Assembly: GCA_032717465.1 (NCBI GenBank) | Contig: CM064653.1 | Location: 34,709,159 to 34,773,158 of the forward strand | Length of the DNA stretch: 64,000 nucleotides | Source: Coenobita brevimanus | Taxonomy: Eukaryota > Arthropoda > Malacostraca > Decapoda > Coenobitidae | Direction: 5' to 3' | Shown: positions 48,109-59,184 of the stretch, one piece after another | How positions within the stretch are numbered: position 1 is the first letter of the stretch | Layout: the number at the start of each line of letters is the position of its first letter | Notes under the pieces: model-generated | What the model was told of the DNA's origin: nothing | The model's database searches: none | What the model saw: only the letters and a program-made list of their open reading frames with translations | Position numbers and translations under genes: made by a program

Positions 48109-48570
48109 TTATGGAGGATCAACTTATGAAAAATCTGCAGATAAAAAAGAAAAAAAAGAAAAAAAAAAAAATGTGTGGAGGGGGGGGGGGGAGGTCAGTC
48201 ATAACAAGGAAGGATGGGGTTATGGGGTTGGGTGAAGACACTGACAAGGAGGTGAGATGATAACTGCAGTTCAGGGAATAGCAGAGGATAGGTGGAGGAG
48301 TGGAGACAATAATGGGCTATAATCTGGGAGGGAGAGAGAGAGAGAGAGAGAGAATAGCACAGAAGTAGGTATGGTGTAGAAAGGCAATGGGGTAGAAGGA
48401 AAGAACTTTGTGACCTCAGTAATTATGGGATTAGAGTTGGGTTGGGGAGAGAGAGAGAGACTTAAAAAAAGAAAAAAAAAATTATGAAAGACCTTTAAGA
48501 ACCTATTATCTTCATAAGTTGGGGAGTGCCTGTACATAATATATATATACAGTACAGTATATATATATTC
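48109..48570. mobile_element. Tigger-like MITE, right arm copy
   Basis: Mirror of 38053-38505, including A-rich and G-rich homopolymers, GA repeats, and the terminal AAGTTGGGGAGTGCCTGTAC near 48515-48534 next to a TA run. No coding sequence. Confidence 0.55.
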
Positions 48571-49626
48571 CTTTGATTTCTTCATATCTTAGTGACAGGA
48601 AAATAAGGGTAAATGCAGATGATGTATATTCCAATTTCCACTCAATCAATGCTGGCGTGCCGCAGGGGTCAGTTCTGGCGCCAACCCTATTCCTGGTTCA
48701 TATTAAAGATCTCTTATCTGTCACCCACAATCCCATCCGCTCATCCGCAGATGACTCAACACTACATCGTTCCTTCACACTCAGACACCCATTTACAAAG
48801 TCTAGTATCTCTACCTCCCAACTCAGTACAATCAGTGAATGGGGACAAAACAACCTTGTCTCTTTTAATGCTAGTAAAACTAAATGCAGTATATACAATT
48901 TACTAATAGACAGATATTGCCAGATTCGTACATTACCTTCAGTGCTACTAATATTCCCGTCTCCAAAAGTATTGAAATTCTTGGCATCTCACTTAACATT
49001 GCCCTCAGCTGGACCTCTCATGTCAGATCACTTGCTAAAACCGCCTCAAAGAAACTTGGATTATTGTACAGAGTCCGTAACTTCTTCGCTGATGAGCAGT
49101 TTGTTATAATTTATAAGAGTCATGTGAGCTCTCAGCTTGAATATTGCCCACCCTTGTGGAATGGATGTGGAGAGGTTGTATTAAAACAACTAGACAAAAT
49201 TCAGAACAAAGCTGTTAGAATTATTAACAACCCTGCCATTACAAATAAACTACCTCCCCTGCAAGTAAGAAGGAATGTTGCCTCCCTTGCATTATTTTAC
49301 AGATATTTTTTGGCAAATGCTCAGACGAAGTTGCGTCCATTATGCCACCTCTCCATGCCTTCCCTCATGTTACACGGGCATCTGGTAGCACTCATGACTG
49401 GAATGTCACTCAGTCATATTGCAGAACTTCTACCTATCAGAATTCTTTCAATCCCAGAACTGCATCTCTCTGGAACTCGCTTCCCCAGAGCTGTTTCCCT
49501 CCAAATTTCAACCCACAGCTGTTCAAGTCTAACTGTTACAGGTATTTTATGAACAGAGGACACCAGTAACCTGGTGTATGGATTATTAATTTTTATTCAT
49601 TTGTTTTTCGTTCCTCTGTTCTGTTA
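48571..49626 (+). mobile_element. LINE-E2, 3' part, plus strand
   Basis: Mirror of LINE-E1. Frame 48573-49109 contains GVPQGSVLAPTLFLVHIKDL, SADDSTLHRSF and ISEWGQNNLVSFNASKTKC. The C-terminal region is in 48884-49552 and 49342-49569. It lacks 35 bp present in E1 between TGTACTG-type direct repeats near 48826. Frameshifts remain, so it is not functional. Confidence 0.85.
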
Positions 49627-50022
49627 TCATCATCATCATCACCCGTTTGAGTATCCACTGCAGGACCGGCCTATCCCGACCAAAGTCGGGATGATACAGC
49701 CGATGTATCTCTACCAGGTGGCTTAGGCTGTCTGATAGAGATTGTATGTAGGGTTAGAAGTGCTTGTATGTGTAATTGTAGTGTTGGAATGGCTTTGGAT
49801 GTGTGTGTAGTCTGTGAACCAAATGTAATCAGCCCGCTCAAGCCAACTGGGTGCAAGCATACTTTACAGTAGGCGACACAGGTTCAAACACAGCACCCCT
49901 TGTGTCCGCCAATGCAGTACGTGGCAGGGTGAACACTCCCAAAGTTTATTACCCTGGCGGGGCGCGAAGCCTGGTCCACCCGTATACGAAACGCACACTC
50001 TACCACTGTACCACAGAGGCTC
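49627..50022 (-). mobile_element. SINE-S4, minus strand, mirror of S3
   Basis: Mirror of SINE-S3 with the same 11 bp target duplication on both sides (CTGTTCTGTTA at 49616-49626 and 50023-50033). The (ATC)n run at the left is its tail. Confidence 0.92.
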
Positions 50023-50036
50023 CTGTTCTGTTATTT

Positions 50037-50066
<30 letters not shown>

Positions 50067-50068
<2 letters not shown>

Positions 50069-50135
50069 GTAATCACTCTAATATCCTGACGCCCAATAAC
50101 CAAACATCCCCACTACCCGGACCTTATCGTCCTGG

Positions 50136-50175
<40 letters not shown>

Positions 50176-53084
50176 CCGTAATTTGAACTTGCCGCGCGCG
50201 CCACGGGAGAGCATTGTTTTGGTGCGTCATTCCTCCGACGTCCGACAGAGCGCCGCTGCATCCTCCCCACTTCCCGCCTGTCTGTCACCACGATTGGACC
50301 TACGCTCTTCGCAATGGCTGCCCACGTGCTCGCTTTTGTGGTGGTGCCGTACCTGTTGTAGGGCCTCCTGCTGCTCTTGGGCCTCCTCTTAGTGTGTGTG
50401 ATGATGGCCCCGCCACCTGAGGAAAGGAAGAGAGTGGTGTTGACTCTGGAAAAGAAGAGGGAGATATTGGAGAAAGTTGATGCGGGTTGGTCTTCTTCCC
50501 GCATTCTCCGCGAGTACAACCTGACCCAGTCGACTTTGTTCGATATCAAACGTTCCCGAGACAAACTCATGCGGTACACGGCTGACTTCTCGTCGCGAAG
50601 CAAACGCAACCGGGAAAGGAAGGTTATGTTTACCCCTAAGTTTGCAGAAATCGACCGATCCATGTTGATTTGGTACCGACAGCAACGTGCAGCTGGTGTG
50701 ATGGTACGTGGAACGGAGCTGAAGGCTGCTGCTGAGAAGTTCGCAAGGCTTCACGATGCCTTAGACTTCAAGGCATCCGAGGGTTGGCTCTTCGCGTTCA
50801 AGTTGCGACATGGCCTTACTAACCGTAAAGCACATGGCGAAGCATTGGACGCTAACGAGGATGGAGTTGATGAGTTTCGGCACAAGGTGAAAGCCTTGAT
50901 TGACAGGGAGGGTTAACTCTCGGTCAAGTCTACAATGCTGACGAAACTGGCCTATTCTATTGCTCGCTGCCAACGAACACTCTAGCCGAGGAGACGGAGA
51001 AGCGTGTACCTGGCCACAAGCTTTCCAAGGAACGGATATCTGCTTTGTGTTGTGCCAGTGCTAACGGCATGCACCGGCTTAAGCCCGTTGTTGTTGGCCA
51101 TGCAAAACAGCCTCGGTGCCTTCGTGGGGTGATGGATGTCCTTCCTGTCGTCTGGTACCATTCTTTGAAAGCATGGTTCACAGCTGTGATTTTCAAAGAC
51201 TGGTTTCACTGTCACTTCATCAAGGAGGTCATCCATTACCAGACGAAGACACTGGGAATACCTCGCGACCAGGTAAAGGCTCTCCTTCTGCTCGACAATG
51301 CACCTGCCCACCCGTGCGACAAGGACTTGGTTGCTGAGAATGGCCGTATTAGGTGCATGTTTTTGCCACCTAATACGACTGCTCTCATTCAACCAATGGA
51401 CCAAGGAGTGATCGTGGCAACAAAGCGCCTGTACCGTCGGAAGTTCCTGGACGAGGTGATGATTGTTCTCGAGGACGAGGACGAGCGCAGGAAAGGACGT
51501 GACACACGAGGCAAGCGGACTTTGGAAAACCTTCGCCGCTACAACATCAAGTCTGCGCTTTACAACTGGGCTAGTGCATGGAAGGAAGCCCCTGTGAAAA
51601 CTCTTGAAAATGGTTGGTCTCGTCTGCTTCTCGGAACGGATGTGGAGTACGATTTTCTGGGCTTTGACGTGGATGACTTCCATGCACGGCTACGTACGCA
51701 CAGCGACGATGTTGATGTGGACGATGTTCGTGAGTGGTTGGACGACGACGAGGGCGATCCTGGGTATCAGACGTTGTCTGATATCGAGATCGCGTCTTCG
51801 GTTGCTGGTGTCAGTACCGAACTTGAAGATTCCGACGACGAAGGCGACGATGATGCGGACTCCTCTCAGCAGGACACTACTCCAGCCATCCCCAAGCTGA
51901 GCGCACTCCGGGAACAACTAGAGTTCGTCCTAGACTACCTGGAACACCCGGACTGCGACAGGGAGATGGGGCCCTTGGGACTCATGGAGGAAGTGCGTGC
52001 TTTCAGGCAGCGCATCATCAATCGTCAGAATCGTCGGTCCTTGCGTCAGTCATCGATTGACACGTTTTTCAGGCCCGTGACCCCCGCTGTGCCAAGCCCT
52101 GTCTCCACTCCGTTGCCTTCCCAAGACAGGCCCTCATGCTCCAAGGCACAGCCCAGCACATCAGCCACGGTGGAGTCACCGCTCGACGTGAGTTTGCGGC
52201 TTCCTTCAGAGTCCTCTGCAGTGGGTACGCCATCACCACGACCCAGCGATGCACCCCTTGGTCGCCTGCCAGTGATACTCTCGGACTCTGACAGTGAATA
52301 AACAGCAAGAACTTCTCCACTAGACCACACGGGAATTTTGAGTGTTGTGCAGTGAAAAAACAGTGTGTTGTGTTAAGGTTTTCGAGTTGAGAGAAAAGAC
52401 TCAGTGGAAACTAAATTTAACGTAAATTAACTTCTTTGTTTTGGCTTTGGAAATTTTGAAAAGATTGGGAAAAGTTAATGTGCAACACTAAATTGAAATG
52501 GAACATTATTTGGACTAAAGTGAACACTGTGAAGAGAACGGACTTCTGTGTGTTATTGACTAAGTTCAGTGCAAGATTTCAGGAAGAGTGTACTGCAAGT
52601 GCTTCAGGAAATCTTTCTTACTGTCAGAGTCCGAGAGGAGGCGGTTATTCATCGAGGTTGCCAGGGACTTGCTGTAAGCAGCCAGAATGTTTCATACTGT
52701 ACTTTTTTCCATACTATACTTACCAGAATGTTTCATACTGTACTTTTTTTCATACTATATTTACCTCATGCATGTGCAGTAGGAATGTGTTTTTCTGAGT
52801 TAGGCTAGGTTAGGGTCCACAAGTACCAGAATGTTTATTATTGTATGAACATACTTTTAAACCCTCATTTTATGTTTCTTTTGCATTTATTTCAGTCATT
52901 TATGTGCCTTATTGATGTGATTTGGGTGTTAAATAAGTGCTATGCATGTCCAGAGGGAGTTGTATAGGTGTTTCTCTGAGTTAGGGTCCATAAGTACAAG
53001 TCCATAAGCTGGGGCCCAATATCTGGACAAAACCAATAACCGGACCTACCAATGGCTCTTTTACGTCGGATATTGGAGTGATTA

Positions 53085-53087
<3 letters not shown>
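50067..53087 (+). mobile_element. Tigger-T2, plus strand
   Basis: 3.02 kb with terminal repeats TAGTAATCACTCTAATATCC at the left and, on the minus strand at the right, CAGTAATCACTCCAATATCC, flanked by TA-rich DNA. Mirror partner of T1. It preserves the empty site for LINE-F. The 3' untranslated part (about 52302-53087) includes two copies of an approximately 43 bp unit (AGAATGTTTCATACTGTAC). Confidence 0.92.
50401..52301 (+). pseudogene. Tigger-T2 transposase, single frameshift
   Basis: Starts MMAPPPEERKRVVLTLEKK at 50401. Part 1 (to 50916) holds the CENP-B-type helix-turn-helix and the second, Tc5-type DNA-binding domain (WYRQQRAAGVMVRGTELKAA). One missing base in DREG-LTL at about 50912 moves the rest to a second frame ending at 52301. 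That frame carries the DDE domain: NADETGLF with a damaged next motif, LLLLDNAPAHP at about 51280-51312, and LIQPMDQGVI. An acidic C-terminal tail ends in SDSDSE. The reconstructed length would be about 630 codons, normal for a Tigger/jerky-type transposase. Only one lesion is evident. Confidence 0.9.
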
Positions 53088-53169
<82 letters not shown>

Positions 53170-53227
53170 AATATATATATATATACATATATATATATAC
53201 ATATATATATATGTATATGTATATATA
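53088..53227. repeat. TA microsatellite
   Basis: TA run between the 3' end of T2 and the 5' end of T3. Confidence 0.97.
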
Positions 53228-56200
53228 CAGTAATCACTCTAATATCCGGACGCCCAATAACCGAACATCCCCACTAACCGAACCTTATCGTCCTGGGATC
53301 AAACATTCCCAAAATGGTCCGAAAATCCAAAAAAATTGGAAAAAACCGATTTTTTGCCGTCCGTAATTTGAACTTGCCGCGCGCCGCGTGAGAGCATTGT
53401 TTTGGTTCGTCATTCCTCCGACGTCCGATAGAGCGCCGCTGCATCCTCCCCACTTCCCGCCTGTCTCTCACCGCGACTGGACCTGCGCTCTTCGTAATGG
53501 CTGCCCACGTGCTCGCTTTTGTGGTGGTGCCGTACTTGCTGCAAGGCCTCCTGCTGCTCTCTGCCCTACTCTTAGTGTGTGTGATGATGGCCCCGCCTCC
53601 TGAGAAAAGGAAGAGAGTGGTGTTGACTCTGGAGAAGAAACGGGAGATATTGGAGAAGGTTGATGCGGGTTGGTCTTCCTCTCGCATTCTCCGCGAGTTC
53701 AACCTGGCCCGGTCGACTTTGTTTGATATCAAGCGTTCCCGAGACAAGCTCATGCAGTACACGGCTGACTTCTCGTCGAGAAGCAAACGCAACGTGGAGA
53801 GGAAGGTTATGTTTACTCCCAAGTATGCAGAGATCGACCGCTCCACGTTGATTTGGTATCGACAGCAACGTGCAGCTGGTGTGATGGTACGTGGAACGGA
53901 GCTGAAGGCTGCTGCTGAGAAGTTTGCAAGGCTTCCACGACGCCCTAGACTTCAAGGCATCCGAGGGTTGGCTCTTCGCGTTCAAGTTGCGACATGGCCT
54001 TACTAACCGTAAAGCACATGGCGAAGCATTGGACGCTAACGAGGATGGAGTGGACGAGTTTCGGCACAAGGTGAAAGGCTTGATCGACAGGGAGGGCCTC
54101 ACTCTCGGTCAAGTCTATAACGCTGACGAAACTGGCCTATTCTATCGCTCGGTGCCAACGAACACTCTCGCCGATGAGACGGAGAAGCGTGTACCTGGCC
54201 GCAAGCTTTCTAAGGAACGGATATCTGCTTTGTGTTGTGCCAATGCTAACGGCATGCACCGGCTTAAGCCCGTTATTGTTGGCCGTGCAAAGCAGCCTCG
54301 GTGCCTTCGTGGGGTGATGGATGTCCTTCCTGTCGTATGGTACCATTCTTTGAAAGCATGGTTCACAGCTGTGATTTTCAAAGACTGGTTTCACCATCAC
54401 TTCGTCAAGGAGGTCATACATTACCAGACGAAGACACTGGGAATTCCTCGCGACCAGGTAAAGGCTCTCCTTCTCCTCGACAATGCACCTGCCCACCCGT
54501 GCGACAAGGACTTGGTTGCTGAGAATGGCCGTATTAGGTGCATGTTTCTGCCACCTAATACGACTGCTCTCATTCAACCAATGGACCAAGGAGTGATCGT
54601 GGCAACAAAGCGCCTGTACCGTCGGAAGTTCCTGGACGAGGTGATGGTGGTTCTCGAGGACGAGGACGAGCGCAGGGAAGGACGTGACACTCGAGGCAAG
54701 CAGACTTTGGAAAACCTTCGCCGCTACAACATCAAGTCTGCGCTGTACAACTGGGCTAGTGCATGGAAGGAAGTCCCTGTGAAAACTCTTGAAAATGGTT
54801 GGTCTCGTCTGCTTCTCGGAACAGATGTGGAGTACGATTTCCTAGGGTTTGACGTGGATGACTTCCATGCACGGCTACGTACGCACGTAAGCGCGACGAT
54901 GTTGATGTGGACGATGTTCGTGAGTGGTTGGACGACGACGAGGGCGATCCTGGGTATCAGACGTTGTCTGATATCGAGATCGCGTCTTCGGTTGCTGGTG
55001 TCAGTCCCGAACTTGAAGATTCCGACGACGAAGGCGATGATGATGCAGACTCCGCCCAGCAGGACACTACTCCAGCCATCCCCAAGCTGAGCGCACTCCG
55101 GGAACATCTAGAGTTCGTCCTAGACTACCTGGAACACCCGGACTGCGACAGGGAGATGGGGCCCTTGGGACTCGTGGAGGAAGTGCGTTCTTTCCGGCAG
55201 CGCATCATCAATCGCCAGAATCGTCGGTCCTTGCGTCAGTCAACGATTGACAGTGTAATCAGGCCCGTGACCCCCGCTGTGCCAAGCCCTGGTTCCACTC
55301 CGTTGCCTCCCCAAGACAGGCCCTCATGCTCCGAGCCACAGCCCAGCACATCAGCTACAGTGGAGTCACCGCTCGACGTGAGTTTGCGGCTGTCTTCAGA
55401 GTCTTCTGTAGTCGGTACGCCATCACCACTACCCACCGATGCACCCCTTGGACGCCTGCCAGTGATACTCTCGGGCTCTGACAGTGAATAAACAGCAAGA
55501 ACTTCTCCACTAGACCACACGGGAATTTTGAGTGTTGTGCAGTGAAAAAAACGGTGTGTTGTGTTAAGGTTTTCAAGTTGGGAGAAAAGACTAAGTAGAA
55601 AAGAAATTTAACGTAACTAACCTTCTTTGTTTTGGCTTTGGAAACTTAAAAAAACTTGGGAAAAGTTAATGTGCAACACTTAAATTTAATGGAACATTAT
55701 TTGGACTAAAGTGAACACTGTGAAAAGAACGGACTTCTGTGTGTTAGTGACTAAGTTCAGTGCAAGACTTCAGGAAGAGTGTAGTGCAAGTGCTTCAGGA
55801 AATCGTTCTTACTGTCAGAGTCCGAGAGGAGGCGGTTATTCATCGAGGTGGCCAGGGACTTGCTGTAAGTAGCCAAAATGTTTCATGTTGTACTATTTTC
55901 CATACTATATTTACCAGAATGTTTCATATTGTATTTTTTCCCATACTATACTTACCAGAAAGTGTCATACTGTACTTCTTTCCATACTAAACTTACCTCA
56001 TGCATGTGCAGTAGGAATGTGTTTTTCAGAGTTCGGTTAGGTTCGGTTAGGTTAGGTTCGGTTAGAGTCCATAAATACCAGAATGTTTATTAATGTATGA
56101 ACATACTTCTAAACCCACATTTTATGTGTCTATTGCATTTATTTCAGTCATTTATGTGCCTTATTGGTGTGATTTGGGTGTTAAATAGGTGCTATGCATG

Positions 56201-56336
56201 TCCGGAGGGAGTTGTATAGGTGTTTCTCTGTGTTAGGGTCCGTAAGTACAAGTCCATAAGCTGGGGCCCAATATCCGGACAAAACCAATATCCGAACCTA
56301 CCGATGGCTCTATTGATCCGGATATTGGAGTGATTA

Positions 56337-56339
<3 letters not shown>
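53228..56339 (+). mobile_element. Tigger-T3, plus strand
   Basis: 3.11 kb with both terminal repeats starting CAGTAATCACTC. It is not mirrored in the left arm and lacks the T1/T2 shared lesion, so it is an independent insertion, placed in the TA run next to T2. Confidence 0.92.
53586..55491 (+). pseudogene. Tigger-T3 transposase, two frameshifts
   Basis: Starts MMAPPPEKRKRVVLTLEKK at 53586. An extra base near 53934 (AGGCTTCCACG) shifts the frame. The second frame (53924-55090) contains the entire catalytic domain, with all three acidic motifs: QVYNADETGLFYRS, LLLLDNAPAHP and LIQPMDQGVI. About four extra bases near 54889-54897 shift it again, and the acidic C terminus continues in 54907-55491, ending SGSDSE. 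The catalytic core is the best preserved of the three copies. Confidence 0.9.
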
Positions 56340-56388
<49 letters not shown>

Positions 56389-56401
56389 TATATATATATA
56401 C

Positions 56402-56460
<59 letters not shown>
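56340..56460. repeat. TA microsatellite
   Basis: TA run between T3 and T4. Confidence 0.97.
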
Positions 56461-56463
<3 letters not shown>

Positions 56464-56933
56464 TAGTCACTCTAATATCCGGACGCCCAATATCCAAACA
56501 TCCCAACTATCCGGACATAAGAATGTTTCATACTGTACTTTTTTCCATACTATACTTACCTCATTTCACTCTTTAATGTCCATTATTGGTGTGAATAGGG
56601 TGTTAGGAGCTATGCATGTGCAGTAGGAAGGTGTTATTCTGAGTTAGGCTAGTTTAGGGTCCATAAGTACCAGTCCAGGAGCCAGTCACCAGAATTTTTA
56701 TTATTGTATGAACCTACTTCTAAATCCTCATTTTATGTTTCTTTTGCATTTATTTCAGTCATTTATGTGCCTTATTGGTGTCATTTGGGACTTAAATAGG
56801 TGCTATGCATGTCCAGAGGGAGTTGTATAGGTGTTTCTCTGAGTTAGGGTCCATAAGTACAAGTCCATAAGCTGGGGCCCAATATCCGGACCTACCAATG
56901 ACTCTATTACGTCGGATATTGGAGTGATTACTG
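56461..56933 (+). mobile_element. Tigger-T4, 473 bp deletion derivative
   Basis: Starts CAGTAGTCACTCTAATATCC and, on the minus strand from 56933, CAGTAATCACTCCAATATCC. About 55 bp of 5' end is joined directly to the 3' untranslated region of Tigger-T (AGAATGTTTCATACTGTAC onward), and the transposase is fully deleted. It is a MITE that could use Tigger-T transposase in trans. Confidence 0.92.
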
Positions 56934-56961
56934 TATATATATACATATATATATATCTGTA

Positions 56962-57549
56962 CAGTAAAAGTCCTATTATTCGGCATCTATGGGACCGGGA
57001 TGATGCCGAGAAATTGGATTTGCCGAATAATCAAAAAACCTACCCACTCAGTACCTTAAATGTATTGGTGAACACTGTCATCACCACTTATGGTATTACA
57101 ACTGTGTTTGGAGAGAGTACTGTATACTGTACAATACTGCAATCAATACAGTACTATACCGTAATCTGAAATAGATATATAAATTAATGTACATTTATAA
57201 GTGTAATGACACAGTAGGCCTACAATTCAGATAACACTTCCTGGATGGCTGAAATGATACGGAATATAACCTACTAGCTCAGTACATCACTTGTATTGGT
57301 GACTCATCACTACTTATATTATTACAAATAAGTTTGGAGTGAGTACTGTTTACAATACTTTTTCCAAACACAAAATAAAATAGTCAGAAAATTACATAAA
57401 ATAAAGTGAAGGAATATGAATTGGTAAGATCTTTCTGATGAAAGTTAAATGTACATTTAGCACTCCTTCTTTTGTTCGTTTTTTTTTTTGTTTTCATGTG
57501 AAAGGGAGAGTATTGATGCAAACAGTAATGTATTCCATTAACCCCTTAA
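56962..57549 (-). repeat. Repeat B, part 1 (mirror of repeat A right side)
   Basis: Begins with the pogo-like end CAGTAAAAGTCCTATTATTC at 56962, then mirrors repeat A from 29582 inward to about 28992, up to the TTAA at 57546-57549 where the piggyBac inserted. No gene. Confidence 0.85.
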
Positions 57550-58897
57550 CCCGTCACGTCCCGAGCCTTTCCGCACCTATGACATCCCCCAGTCCCGAGC
57601 CTTTTTGGAAAAAAAATTTTTCTTCTAAAACTTCCGCTTAGGTCGAGAAACGATGGAAAATCATGAAGAAAGTGGTCTCTGCGGTCTATAAGTGGTCTGT
57701 ACAGGTGCGGTTTCCCCCCGCAGGTATCGTATTCTGTAATGGGCTGGATATGCGTTTACGTTTTCTATGGTAAGGAATAATGGGACAAACAACACACAAC
57801 ACCTCTACATTTATTGAATTTGAACTAATAAACAATAACAGTAACAATATAATGGATTTCAGACACACATATAGGAAAAATAAGCATTGTACCATCGCGC
57901 GAGCATAGCGAGTTAGGTCCGAGTCGTAACATGCTATATGCTAAGTTTCTGGTATGAGTCAACCTATCATTTTTTCTACTTGTATACTTCTGTTTCAATG
58001 ACAATTTACCAATTACAACTGTTTGTAAGTGTTTTCAGATGTTTTCATTCATTATGATGACATGCAGCATAAGTTTAGCGCACATCAGCTTAGTAAGCGC
58101 ACTCTCTATGACTCGTATTTCAACATACCAAATTGTTTTATCACTTTCCAATTATTTTCCCATTTACATAGAACCTTTCCTCCACCACTGTGAAGGTTTT
58201 CAATTATTTTCATTCATTACGAGGGCATTTAGCGATATGCTAGCGCCTATTCACGTAGCAACCACGATCTCAAACACTCATGTTTCATCATCTACTTTAT
58301 TTATTCACTCCAATTATATTTTCCCACTTACATTACACACGTTTACACCCCTAGAATGCACTGTACATACTTACTGCCATTATTTATTCAAGTGAGCGTG
58401 AGAATATCGCCTGAAAATACCCTCGCAAGGAATGTTTCGTCATACATAATACTCACACACTTATATACTAATTCACTCACACACTTATACACTAATTATT
58501 CACTTTATCACTTGCTGACTTTTATTTTGACTAATACGTGCCTTATTCATTCGACTAAGCATCAGGAAATCTTATCTTTATAGACACGCTATGAATATTT
58601 GACTTAGAATATACATCATCATATACAATAATTTGAACTTATATTATACCCGTAAGAATGTCACATAATAAGAAATATATAATAAGGGGCCGTATTTATT
58701 GCACTGAGCGACAGAATATCGCATCAAACTTTCAACTTAGGGCAGATTTATATACTTACACCCAATGTTTTCACTTATGTTCTAACCGTAGGCACTTTAT
58801 ACTAATATTTGGCGATCCACATGACTGATATTTTCACAGAGCGTCTGTCTGTTGCATTTACCTCATAATTTCAGCGTCCTTTCGCATTCATACCATG
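57550..58897. other. Non-coding left part of the piggyBac
   Basis: Downstream of the transposase gene. AT-rich with short direct repeats (CACACTTATA near 58457 and 58483). It presumably holds 3' processing signals and subterminal binding sites, but no specific motif was identified. Confidence 0.5.
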
Positions 58898-59184
58898 CTA
58901 AAATTGCAGCAACGTGTGATATTCACTAAAACATGGGTGAATACACAGACCCACGTCACACTGCACGCACTCATAGCGGGTGTCCTTCCTCTGTGTCGTG
59001 AGTCTCACCTGGGAATTACTGCACACGTGACACCTGCGCTGGGGCCTAGGTCTGTTGGGCTGGGGAGGGATAGGAGTGGGGAAATGGCGGCCGGATATTC
59101 TCTGGGGAGTCTGGGTAATAGGGGCAGTGCGGGGGCGCTGTTGGGGCCTTTCAACAGCATACTTAGCAAGATTTCTCGTGTGAG
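58898..59184 (-). pseudogene. Out-of-frame C-terminal cysteine-rich domain of the piggyBac
   Basis: Minus-strand frame shifted relative to the 788-codon ORF. It reads NLAKYAVERPQQRP, then GRHFPTPIPP, then RRCHVCSN, and ends with YECVQCDVGLCIHPCF and a stop at 58898-58900. This is the standard piggyBac C-terminal RHFP-IPP linker and CxxC zinc-binding domain. A single indel near 59184 separates it from the catalytic part. Confidence 0.85.
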
